Below are positions 9,390 through 16,349 of a stretch of DNA of 64,000 bases, piece after piece. The notes below the pieces were generated by a model. That model saw nothing but the letters and a program-made list of their open reading frames with translations. It made no database searches and was not told the DNA's origin. A program made the position numbers and the translations under genes. How positions within the stretch are numbered: the stretch's first letter is position 1; each line of letters opens with the position of its first letter. The DNA comes from Fulvimarina uroteuthidis. GTDB lineage: Bacteria; Pseudomonadota; Alphaproteobacteria; Rhizobiales; Rhizobiaceae. The DNA is taken from assembly GCF_034321785.1 (NCBI RefSeq), contig NZ_JAXLPB010000001.1, forward strand, positions 1,016,145-1,080,144. Reading direction: 5' to 3'.

Positions 9390-9431
9390 ACCGGACACAT
9401 ACTTAAAAACCGAAGTGTCCGGGCACCTCTG

Positions 9432-9611
9432 TTACTTAGCGGGAGCGGCGCTGATCTGCGAACCGATGTTCGTGAAACCGGTCGTCAGCTTCGGGGTAAA
9501 GGCGCCGAACGCGGCTACGAGAGCCACTGCCATGATACCTGCAATGAGAGCGTACTCGATCGCGGTGGCGCCGGACTCGTTCTTCAGAAAACGCTGGAAT
9601 GTCTTGGACAT
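9432..9611 (-). CDS. Flp family type IVb pilin
   Basis: A 59-residue prepilin starting at the ATG at 9611, which has an AAAGGGAC ribosome site. An upstream ATG, 10 codons earlier, has no such site. The leader MSKTFQRFLKNESG ends in the expected Gly14, and the mature chain begins ATAIEYALIAG with Glu at +5 and Tyr at +6, the signature of Flp pilins cut by CpaA. A single hydrophobic helix follows. It is encoded just upstream of the Tad machinery and is probably the major pilus subunit. The symbol flp or pilA varies between genomes, so none is given. Confidence 0.93.
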   Translation of the reverse strand: MSKTFQRFLKNESGATAIEYALIAGIMAVALVAAFGAFTPKLTTGFTNIGSQISAAPAK

Positions 9612-9842
9612 GGGTGTCCCTTTCGTTTGTTTCGACAGCACGACCGTCGACTTGTTGGCATCGATCGGTTGACACCCAAAATAGAAGCCGCTTCTTTCGA
9701 TCGCCTTAACGCGGGTTATCCTTGGTCCGGACGCACCGTTGTTGGCGGATAGGCTTAATCGATCCCTAAAAGAGCTTTTACCTCGGATTCATCATGGGCG
9801 GTCATAGTGGCCCTCCTGGATGCGCAATCGAACGGACCCGCC

Positions 9843-10316
9843 ATGACTTCACGCCTTTTCAGAACAGCCCTTGCGGCGGCCGTCGCAATCGTCTGCTGGC
9901 TCGCGGTCTTCCATGCACCGGCGCGGGCCGAGGCGGTGATCGCCGTCGCCGTCGACCATGCGCGCATCCTGGAAATCGATCGCGGCGCGGGCACCGTCAT
10001 CATCGGCAATCCGGCCATCGTCGACGTCGAGGTCCTGAGCGAAACCCGGCTCGTCCTGACGGGAAAGAGCTACGGCATCACCAATGTTGTCGTGCTCGGC
10101 CGCGACAATGCGGTGCTGATGGACGAGCAGGTCGCGGTCCAGACATTCGAAGCCAATACGGTTCGCATCTATCGCCAGGCACTGCGCCAGACCTACGCCT
10201 GCGCACCCAAATGCGAGCCGACGGTGACGATCGGCGATACGATGGAGGTGTTCTCGACCGCCTCGAACCAATACGAGACGCGGCGCGGCATCGCCGAGAC
10301 CGCCGCATCCAAATAA
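9843..10316 (+). CDS. secreted pilus-assembly N-domain protein (secretin N-domain-like)
   Basis: The ATG at 9843 gives 157 residues with a good signal peptide (cleavage after ARA, about residue 29). An in-frame GTG 12 codons upstream would place charged residues before it. The mature part (AVDHARILEIDRGAGTVIIGNPAIVDVEVLSETRLVLTG, cited here in part) matches the domain found at the N terminus of CpaC-type secretins, but there is no secretin core. Two cysteines in YACAPKCEP could form a disulfide. It lies 231 bases from and divergent to the pilin gene, so a role in Tad pilus biogenesis is likely. Exact function is unknown. Confidence 0.8.
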   Translation: MTSRLFRTALAAAVAIVCWLAVFHAPARAEAVIAVAVDHARILEIDRGAGTVIIGNPAIVDVEVLSETRLVLTGKSYGITNVVVLGRDNAVLMDEQVAVQTFEANTVRIYRQALRQTYACAPKCEPTVTIGDTMEVFSTASNQYETRRGIAETAASK

Positions 10317-10413
10317 TCCGGCGCGCGCGTCCGGCGAGGGCGCTTGCGATTGTCCCTTGCCAGCGCCCTGCGAGCCTTATCTTTGAAGCGATCGTCCTTC
10401 GAAGAGGCACGCA

Positions 10414-11619
10414 ATGCCCAGAGCCATCATCATCGTCCTCGATTCCGTCGGCATCGGCCACGCGCCCGATGCGGCCGATTACGGCGACGCGGGCGCGAAC
10501 ACGCTCGGCTCGGTCTTCGCGGCGTGCCGGACCGGCCGCGGCGACCGCGAGGGCCTTCGCTCGGGGGCCCTGCAGCTTCCCCATCTCACCCGCCTCGGCC
10601 TGATGCGCGTCGCCGGGCTTGGCGAGGCGGGACCCGCCCCGTCGACCCTTCACGGGGCAGCCGTGGAGACCTCGCACGGCAAGGATACCCCGTCCGGGCA
10701 CTGGGAGATCGCCGGCGCGCCGGTTCATTTCGCCTGGGGCACATTTCCCGACACGCAGCCCGCGCTGCCCGCCTCCCTCGTGCGCCAGATCATGGACGAT
10801 AGCCGCATCCCCGGCATTCTCGGCGACAGGCGCGCCTCGGGCACCGAGATCCTGCGCGCGTTCGGCGAGGAGAGCATCGCGAGCGGCAAGCCGATCCTCT
10901 ACACCTCCGCCGACAGCGTGCTGCAGATCGCGGCGCACGAAACCCATTTCGGCCTCGACCGCCTGATGGCGCTCTGCGCGGCGGCACGCACCCATTGCGA
11001 CCCGCTGAACATCGCGCGCGTCATCGCCAGACCCTTCACCGGCGAGACGGCGGACAGTTTCGAAAGGACCGCCGGCCGGCGCGATTTCTCGGTCGCTCCG
11101 CCGAGCGAGACGCTGCTCGACCGGGTGCAGGCGAACGGCGGAACCACCTGGGCGGTCGGGAAGATCGCCGATATCTTCTCCCATCGCGGCATCGGCAAAA
11201 TCCTGAAAGGCGACGGCAACATGGCTCTCGTCGATGCGACGCTCGCGGCGATCCGGCAGGCCGGCGACGGCGATCTCGTCTTTGCCAATCTTATCGATTT
11301 CGACATGCTGTTCGGCCATCGGCGCGACGTTCCAGGTTATGCCGCCGCGCTCGAGGCCTTCGACGCGCGCATTCCGCAGATCGAGGCGGCGCTCGAACCC
11401 GGCGACCTGTGCATCCTCACCGCCGACCATGGCTGCGACCCCAGCTTCGCAGGCACCGAACACACGCGCGAACGCGTTCCCGTGCTGGGGTTCGGGCCCG
11501 GTATCGCTGGCGCCGACATCGGCGTGCGCGAGAGCTTCGCCGATATCGGCGCCAGCGCCGCGGTCCATCTCGGGCTCGATCCGGGGCGCTTCGGAACCGC
11601 GTTCGTGCAAACGGCCTGA
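10414..11619 (+). CDS. deoB: phosphopentomutase DeoB
   Basis: A 401-residue alkaline-phosphatase-superfamily enzyme converting (deoxy)ribose-1-phosphate to the 5-phosphate in nucleoside salvage. The N terminus RAIIIVLDSVGIGHAPDA carries the first metal-binding Asp; the DeoB signature HGKDTPSGHWEIAG is at about residues 89-102, and the C-terminal metal site TADHGCDP is present. The length is normal. It is followed 73 bases later by upp, and cdd is nearby on the other strand, forming a pyrimidine/purine nucleoside salvage neighbourhood. Confidence 0.97.
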   Translation: MPRAIIIVLDSVGIGHAPDAADYGDAGANTLGSVFAACRTGRGDREGLRSGALQLPHLTRLGLMRVAGLGEAGPAPSTLHGAAVETSHGKDTPSGHWEIAGAPVHFAWGTFPDTQPALPASLVRQIMDDSRIPGILGDRRASGTEILRAFGEESIASGKPILYTSADSVLQIAAHETHFGLDRLMALCAAARTHCDPLNIARVIARPFTGETADSFERTAGRRDFSVAPPSETLLDRVQANGGTTWAVGKIADIFSHRGIGKILKGDGNMALVDATLAAIRQAGDGDLVFANLIDFDMLFGHRRDVPGYAAALEAFDARIPQIEAALEPGDLCILTADHGCDPSFAGTEHTRERVPVLGFGPGIAGADIGVRESFADIGASAAVHLGLDPGRFGTAFVQTA

Positions 11620-11660
11620 GGATCGCCGGCAGCAATCCGGTGGCCATTCGATTCCCGACA

Positions 11661-11669
11661 CCCCCCCCC
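11661..11669 (+). repeat. run of nine C residues upstream of upp
   Basis: A (C)9 homopolymer lies in the deoB-upp gap, ending 23 bases before the upp ATG. Such runs can change length by slippage, and here a change would alter promoter or leader spacing rather than a reading frame. No functional evidence is visible. Confidence 0.6.
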
Positions 11670-11692
11670 ACAAAGCAAAGGACGGTTCCGAC

Positions 11693-12322
11693 ATGGACGG
11701 CGTCACAGTCATCGATCACCCCCTCGTGCAGCACAAGCTGACGATCATGCGCAAGAAGCAGACGTCGACGGCGAGCTTCCGCCAGCTTCTGCGCGAGATC
11801 TCGACCCTGCTCTGCTACGAGGTGACGCGCAATCTGGAGATCACCACCGAGCGCATCGAGACGCCGCTGACCGAAATGGACGCTCCGGTTCTCGAAGGCA
11901 AGAAGCTCGTCTTCGCCTCGATCCTGCGCGCCGGAAACGGGCTTCTGGAAGGCATGCTCGATCTGGTGCCGGCCGCCCGCGTCGCCCATGTCGGTCTCTA
12001 CCGCGACGAACGCACGCTCGAACCCGTCGAATATTACTTCAAGGCGCCCGACCACATGGCGGACCGGCTCGTCATCGTCGTCGACCCCATGCTGGCGACG
12101 GCCAATTCCGCGATCCTCGCGGTGGAACGGCTGAAGCAGCAGGGCGCCTCCAACCTGCGGTTCCTCTGCCTGCTCGCCGCGCCCGAGGGTCTCGAGCGGT
12201 TCCGGCACGCCCATCCCGACGTCCAGGTATTCACGGCCTCGATCGACAGCCATCTCAACGAGAAGGGCTATATCGTGCCGGGCCTCGGCGATGCCGGAGA
12301 CCGGATGTACGGCACGAAGTAG
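11693..12322 (+). CDS. upp: uracil phosphoribosyltransferase Upp
   Basis: A 209-residue enzyme making UMP from uracil and PRPP. The family N terminus VIDHPLVQHKLTIMRKKQTST, the VFASILRAGNGLLEGM segment, the PRPP-binding loop IVVDPMLATANSA and the C-terminal uracil loop GYIVPGLGDAGDRMYGT are all present. The start ATG at 11693 follows a weak AAAGGACGG site. It probably forms a short operon with deoB. Confidence 0.97.
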   Translation: MDGVTVIDHPLVQHKLTIMRKKQTSTASFRQLLREISTLLCYEVTRNLEITTERIETPLTEMDAPVLEGKKLVFASILRAGNGLLEGMLDLVPAARVAHVGLYRDERTLEPVEYYFKAPDHMADRLVIVVDPMLATANSAILAVERLKQQGASNLRFLCLLAAPEGLERFRHAHPDVQVFTASIDSHLNEKGYIVPGLGDAGDRMYGTK

Positions 12323-12345
12323 GCCGGCCTCGCACGCGATCCGTT

Positions 12346-12386
12346 TGCCCTTCGTTCACCGTCTTGAAAGCAAGACCGGAAGGGCA
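12346..12386 (+). terminator. nested stem-loop after upp, possible terminator
   Basis: An outer pair of 8-base arms (12346-12353 with 12379-12386) encloses a perfect inner hairpin of 6-base arms with a 4-base loop (12361-12376). It begins 23 bases after the upp stop. No T run follows, so it may be a Rho-dependent or 3'-end-stabilising structure rather than a classical terminator. Confidence 0.4.
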
Positions 12387-12463
12387 CGGGTTCCGTTGGC
12401 GATTGCGCAACCGGCCCGTGGCATGCTCGCGCTCGTCTTGAACCGGAAGCGAACCCCGTTGCC

Positions 12464-12997
12464 ATGATCAACCGCGCGATCATCATTCTCGCCGTCTGCA
12501 CCTTCGGCGGCCTTACCGTCCCGTCCGTCTTCGAGACCTATCTGAAGAAGGAACGCGGGAGCGTCGAGACCATCGATGAAGCATCGCCCGTCGTCGAGGC
12601 CGCCGCACCGCCGACCGCGTCCTTCGACCGGAGCGTGGTGCTGGAAGCCGATGCGTCCGGTCATTTCAGGACCGATGCGCGCCTCAACGGCATGCGCAAC
12701 GACGTCCTCATCGACACCGGCGCGACGCAGGTCGCCATCACCGCCTCGATCGCCCGCCAGATCGGCATCCATCCAGGCCCCGGCGACTGGACGGTCGCGG
12801 TCCAGACCGCGAACGGCGCCGCCAGGGCGGCCCCGGCCAGGATCGACCGGCTCGAGATCGGACCGATCACGGTGCGCGACGTCGAGGCTTTGATCCTCGA
12901 AGACGGCAGGCTCGGCATGACGCTGCTGGGGATGAGCTTCCTGTCCGAGCTCAGTCGCTATTCCGTGGAAGACGGCCGCCTGACCCTGGTCCGTTAG
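12464..12997 (+). CDS. membrane-anchored retropepsin-like aspartic protease (clan AA)
   Basis: A 177-residue protein with one N-terminal hydrophobic segment (residues 4-20), a variable linker, and a single aspartic protease domain. The active-site motif is VLIDTGATQVAI, with Asp84-Thr85-Gly86. The second family block, GRLGMTLLGMSFLSELSRYSVEDGRLTL, follows near the C terminus. Proteins of this type (TIGR02281-like) are common in alphaproteobacteria and would act as homodimers. Substrate is unknown. It stands alone, 141 bases after upp. Confidence 0.85.
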   Translation: MINRAIIILAVCTFGGLTVPSVFETYLKKERGSVETIDEASPVVEAAAPPTASFDRSVVLEADASGHFRTDARLNGMRNDVLIDTGATQVAITASIARQIGIHPGPGDWTVAVQTANGAARAAPARIDRLEIGPITVRDVEALILEDGRLGMTLLGMSFLSELSRYSVEDGRLTLVR

Positions 12998-13089
12998 CGG
13001 CGTTCCCCCGCTAACGCCTGTTCGGGCATCGGCCCCAAAAAAGGAACCCGATTGTCGGACAGCCTGGTGCGTGAAACCAGAGCGATGGT

Positions 13090-13458
13090 CTATGAGGCGT
13101 CGCCGAGCGAGGCGGTCTCGAAGGCGAGCGGCAGAAGTTCGCCCATCGTGACGGTCCTGCGCACGCCGTCCTGAAGATCGCAGAGATGGATCCGCGTCTC
13201 GGGAGAGGCGAACTCCGCGATACGCTGGCGGCATCCGCCGCACGGGCTGCACAGAGCAAGCTTTTCGGCGACCACCGCAAGCTCGGCGATCCGCCCTCCG
13301 CCGTCCATCACGAGATGGGCGATCGCCGTCGTCTCGGCGCACCAGCCTTCGGGAAAGCTGACCGATTCCACGTTGCAGCCGGCATAGATCCGGCCGTCCG
13401 TGGTCCGCAGCGCCGCGCCCACGGGGAACTTCGAATAGGGCGCGTGGGCGCGGCGCAT
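13090..13458 (-). CDS. cdd: cytidine deaminase Cdd
   Basis: The protein carries the tetrameric-type cytidine deaminase motifs: APYSKFPVGAA, GCNVESVSFPEG, the zinc and catalytic motif CAE, and PCGGC. It converts cytidine to uridine and suits the nearby deoB and upp. The start is uncertain. The family N-terminal helix (IADDLFAKARSAM) is encoded up to about 13494, but no ATG, GTG or TTG lies there; the first ATG downstream (13458) is used here and gives 122 residues, slightly short. In-frame starts far upstream (a TTG, and an ATG at 13746) would add a Pro/Arg-rich non-conserved stretch. Translation from a rare start such as ATC is possible. Confidence 0.85.
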   Translation of the reverse strand: MRRAHAPYSKFPVGAALRTTDGRIYAGCNVESVSFPEGWCAETTAIAHLVMDGGGRIAELAVVAEKLALCSPCGGCRQRIAEFASPETRIHLCDLQDGVRRTVTMGELLPLAFETASLGDAS

Positions 13459-13761
13459 GGCGGATCTGGCTTTGGCGAAGAGATCGTCGGCGATGGGTCG
13501 TCTCGCTTCTGGTGAGGGCCCGGTCGGGTGGGCGTCTTGTATCGGGCGGGTCCGGCAAGGCTCGACCGTCCCCGGTCGCGGCCATAGGACACCGATTGCC
13601 GCCGATTGTCGACCGGGCGGCGCTTGCGGACCGGACCCCTTCCGCAAACCTTCGGCCCCGCGCTCGAAGGCAGCCCGGATCGGCCCGCCGGGCGGTGGAC
13701 AAACCAGCCGGTTTTGAGCAAAGCTGCCCCGCAAGGGATGATCCAAGCGGAAGCGAGAACC

Positions 13762-13980
13762 ATGGCCGAAACCGATTCATCCGTGGAAAGCCGGCTGGAA
13801 GACCTCGAAGTCCTTTCGAGCCATCAGGCCAAGACCCTCGAAGAGCTTTCCGAGGAACTCACCAAGGCCTTTTCCACGATCCGGCACCTTCAGCTCAAGG
13901 TCGAACATCTGACGGAACGGGTGGGGTCGGTGGAAGCCGGCGGCGGAAGACCCGAAGCGACGAAGCCGCCGCATTACTGA
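13762..13980 (+). CDS. slyX: SlyX family protein
   Basis: A 72-residue, highly charged protein predicted to be almost entirely coiled coil (VESRLEDLEVLSSHQAKTLEELSEEL and on), ending in the PPHY C terminus characteristic of SlyX. The ATG at 13762 matches the usual family start (MAE..), and the in-frame upstream codons do not resemble SlyX. Function of the family is unresolved. It is a single gene between cdd and the DUF2125 gene. Confidence 0.9.
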   Translation: MAETDSSVESRLEDLEVLSSHQAKTLEELSEELTKAFSTIRHLQLKVEHLTERVGSVEAGGGRPEATKPPHY

Positions 13981-14062
13981 CGGCGCGCCCGCTCCCCTCT
14001 GCCGTTCAGCGTCGGCATCCTGCCGCCGCTTCGCCCGCCGTCCCGTAGAACCATCTCACGCC

Positions 14063-15073
14063 TCATTTCAGCGGCGGAACGGTGCCGAGCGGCAGGACGC
14101 CGGCCGACAACCGGCCCTGGTCCGCCGTGATGCGGATGACCGTCCGCCCGTTCTCGGTCTTTCCTACGAACGGAATGACCGAAGCGACCGTCTGGGCGAT
14201 GGACGCAGCTTGCGGCGCGAGGCCGGCGACGATGGTCGCCAGCCGGTCCGGGGACGTCACGGCGAGCGCGAAATCGCCCGACAGGAGGCCATCGTCGGAG
14301 AACGAAAAATCACCTGAAAGATCCGCCCCCGACGGCTCGCCCGCAAAGGCGAGGGCGAGAGATCGCAGCGTTCCGCTGCGGCCCGCCAGAAGCTCTCGCG
14401 CGGACTGGCCGGTCGCGCTGCCCGACAGCCAACCGGCGGCCCCCTCAACGGTCAGATCGGCCGAGAGGTCGAAGAGCGGAAGGCCGCGCGCCTGCGGCAC
14501 CTCCACCCTGGCCGAGGTCTGGGTCGCGGCGATATCGAGATCGGCCTCGCGTCGCCGCACATGGGCGGTGCTGCGCAAGGCGGAAAACACCGGCTGTCCG
14601 TCGACGGCGAGATTCGGGCTGTCGGAGACGATGGACAGGCGGTCGAGACCCTCTGTCCAGAAGCTCGTGCTGGCCTGGGCGAGCGTCCAGGTCAGATCGA
14701 CCGGCGGCTGCCCCTGCGACCGGATCCGGACCGGCGAGCCGAGCTCGCTCACCACCTTGTTCGGCTGGTAGATCTGCGCCGCGCTTCGGAACGGACCGGC
14801 ATCGAGGCTGAAGCCTTCGCCGGGCGCATCGACGGCGACATCGTCGCAGGACAGGCCGATCCTGAACGGATAGCCCACGACGTCCTGGCCGGGACAGGAC
14901 ACCGTCACCCCCCGCGCACCGGCTCGTTCGATCTCCCGCGTGACGATCCGGTCGAGCTGGTGAGCCGCGAAGAACCAGAACCCCGTCAGAATCAGGAAGA
15001 GGACGAAGGCTGTCGCCACGATCCAGCGATAGGCGCGGCGCACACGGCGCGATTCTAAGGTTGACGAAGGCAC
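14063..15073 (-). CDS. DUF2125 domain protein, inner-membrane anchored
   Basis: The start is set at the GTG at 15073, preceded by a strong AAAGGGGAG site; it gives 336 residues and avoids the overlap with chaC that the more distant ATG (15130) would cause. One membrane segment (WIVATAFVLFLILTGFWFFA) near the N terminus is followed by a large periplasmic part. The segment VVGYPFRIGLSCDDVAVDAPG is the best-conserved stretch of the DUF2125 family, and the beta-rich remainder resembles AsmA/YdgA-like proteins. Function unknown. It is divergent from chaC. Confidence 0.8.
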   Translation of the reverse strand: MPSSTLESRRVRRAYRWIVATAFVLFLILTGFWFFAAHQLDRIVTREIERAGARGVTVSCPGQDVVGYPFRIGLSCDDVAVDAPGEGFSLDAGPFRSAAQIYQPNKVVSELGSPVRIRSQGQPPVDLTWTLAQASTSFWTEGLDRLSIVSDSPNLAVDGQPVFSALRSTAHVRRREADLDIAATQTSARVEVPQARGLPLFDLSADLTVEGAAGWLSGSATGQSARELLAGRSGTLRSLALAFAGEPSGADLSGDFSFSDDGLLSGDFALAVTSPDRLATIVAGLAPQAASIAQTVASVIPFVGKTENGRTVIRITADQGRLSAGVLPLGTVPPLK

Positions 15074-15128
15074 CAAAGCTCCCCTTTGAGGTACGGATCG
15101 GATCGGCGAGAAGGCATAACGGACTGGC

Positions 15129-15656
15129 ATGAGCGAGAATAGTGACTTCTGGGTGTTCGGCTATGGCTCGCTGATCTGGAACCCGGGATTTGAATTTGTC
15201 GACCGGACCATCGCCCGTCTGTCCGGCTTCCACCGTTCGCTCTGCGTTCGCAGCCATGTGCATCGCGGAACGCCCGAGACGCCGGGGCTGGTCTTCGGCC
15301 TCGACCGCGGCGGCTCCTGCGTCGGCATGGCGTTCAAGGTGGCCGGCGCCCGGCACGAGGAGACGATGGCCTATCTGAGGGCCCGCGAGCTCGTCACCCA
15401 TGTCTATCTGGAAAAGACGGTCTCGCTGCGCTTTCTGGAAGGCGGCGGCACCCACGCGGTGACCTATGTCGTCGACCGCGGGCACCAGCAATATGCCGGC
15501 AAGATATCCGTCGAGGCGGCAGCGCGGATCGTGATGAACGCCCATGGCCGGTCCGGGCCGAACGTCGATTATGTCACCAACGCGCTGACGGAGATCCATC
15601 GCATGGGGCTGCGCGACCAATGGCTGGAAAGCGTCGCCGCCCATCTGAGGCGGTAG
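15129..15656 (+). CDS. chaC: ChaC-type gamma-glutamylcyclotransferase
   Basis: A 175-residue protein with the diagnostic N-terminal substrate-binding loop FGYGSLIWNPGF and the ChaC blocks RTIARLSGFHRSLCV and GTPETPGLVFGLDRGG. The family degrades glutathione to 5-oxoproline and Cys-Gly. Conserved acidic residues follow in RARELVTHVYLEK. It is slightly shorter than E. coli ChaC. The gene is divergent from the DUF2125 gene and converges on ycgN, 69 bases away. Confidence 0.9.
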   Translation: MSENSDFWVFGYGSLIWNPGFEFVDRTIARLSGFHRSLCVRSHVHRGTPETPGLVFGLDRGGSCVGMAFKVAGARHEETMAYLRARELVTHVYLEKTVSLRFLEGGGTHAVTYVVDRGHQQYAGKISVEAAARIVMNAHGRSGPNVDYVTNALTEIHRMGLRDQWLESVAAHLRR

Positions 15657-15725
15657 GCCGGTGCCGCCAGGGGGAGCACCGACACGCCGGTTTCCGCGAT
15701 CGGGCGGCGCAGGCGTGCCGGCCGG

Positions 15726-16214
15726 TCAGTTGACCTGCGCCAGGAGGCCGTTGCCCGGATCTTCCTCCGGCCACTCGACGACATGGTCCTCGAACGCCTC
15801 CACGTCCATGCCTTCCTCGCTGATCGTGCGCCCCCGCACGGAAACGCCGGCCTGATGCACCGTGTCCCGGTCGCCCGACAGGAGATGGTGCCACCAGTAG
15901 AGGTCGCGCCCCTCCTCCACCAACCGGTAGGCGCAACTGGGGGGCAACCAGCCGATCTCCCGCACGGTCTTCGGATCGAGACCGACGCAATCGGGCACGG
16001 TGGCCTGCCGGTTTTCGTAATCGGAGCAGCTGCAGGTCTGGCCGTCGAGCAGCCTGCAGGCGACGTTCGTCCAGACGATTTCGCCGGTGTCGTAGTCTTC
16101 CAGCTTGTTCAGACAGCACCGTCCGCAGCCGTCGCAGAGCGACTCCCACTCCTGCGCGGACATCTCGTCCAAGGTCTTGATCTGCCAATAGGGTTTGTTG
16201 CCGGAATCACGCAT
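15726..16214 (-). CDS. YcgN family cysteine-cluster protein (UPF0260)
   Basis: A 162-residue protein matching the YcgN/UPF0260 family across its length: YWQIKTLDEMSAQEWESLC, the cysteine cluster CDGCGRCCLNK, a second cluster CSCSDYENR, then PDCVGL and WLPPSCAYRL. These cysteines probably bind a metal or Fe-S cluster. The start at 16214 matches the family N terminus; an in-frame ATG 14 codons upstream (16256) is possible. Function is unknown. It is divergent from the penicillin-binding protein gene. Confidence 0.88.
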   Translation of the reverse strand: MRDSGNKPYWQIKTLDEMSAQEWESLCDGCGRCCLNKLEDYDTGEIVWTNVACRLLDGQTCSCSDYENRQATVPDCVGLDPKTVREIGWLPPSCAYRLVEEGRDLYWWHHLLSGDRDTVHQAGVSVRGRTISEEGMDVEAFEDHVVEWPEEDPGNGLLAQVN

Positions 16215-16349
16215 GGTCAAAATCTCTGAATCGATGTCGCAACTTTTTCCGTCCATGATTATAGAATAGGTATCCACACTGGACCATTGAAGCGGTCGCC
16301 CCTTGCGGCGCGACCCGATCGACACTTTGATCAACGGCGGCATCGACGC

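Noticed and set aside
9669..9674. TTGACA between the pilin gene and the divergent gene as a PpsR half-box
   Set aside because: No TGT lies 12 bases before the ACA, and the genes are unrelated to photosynthesis.
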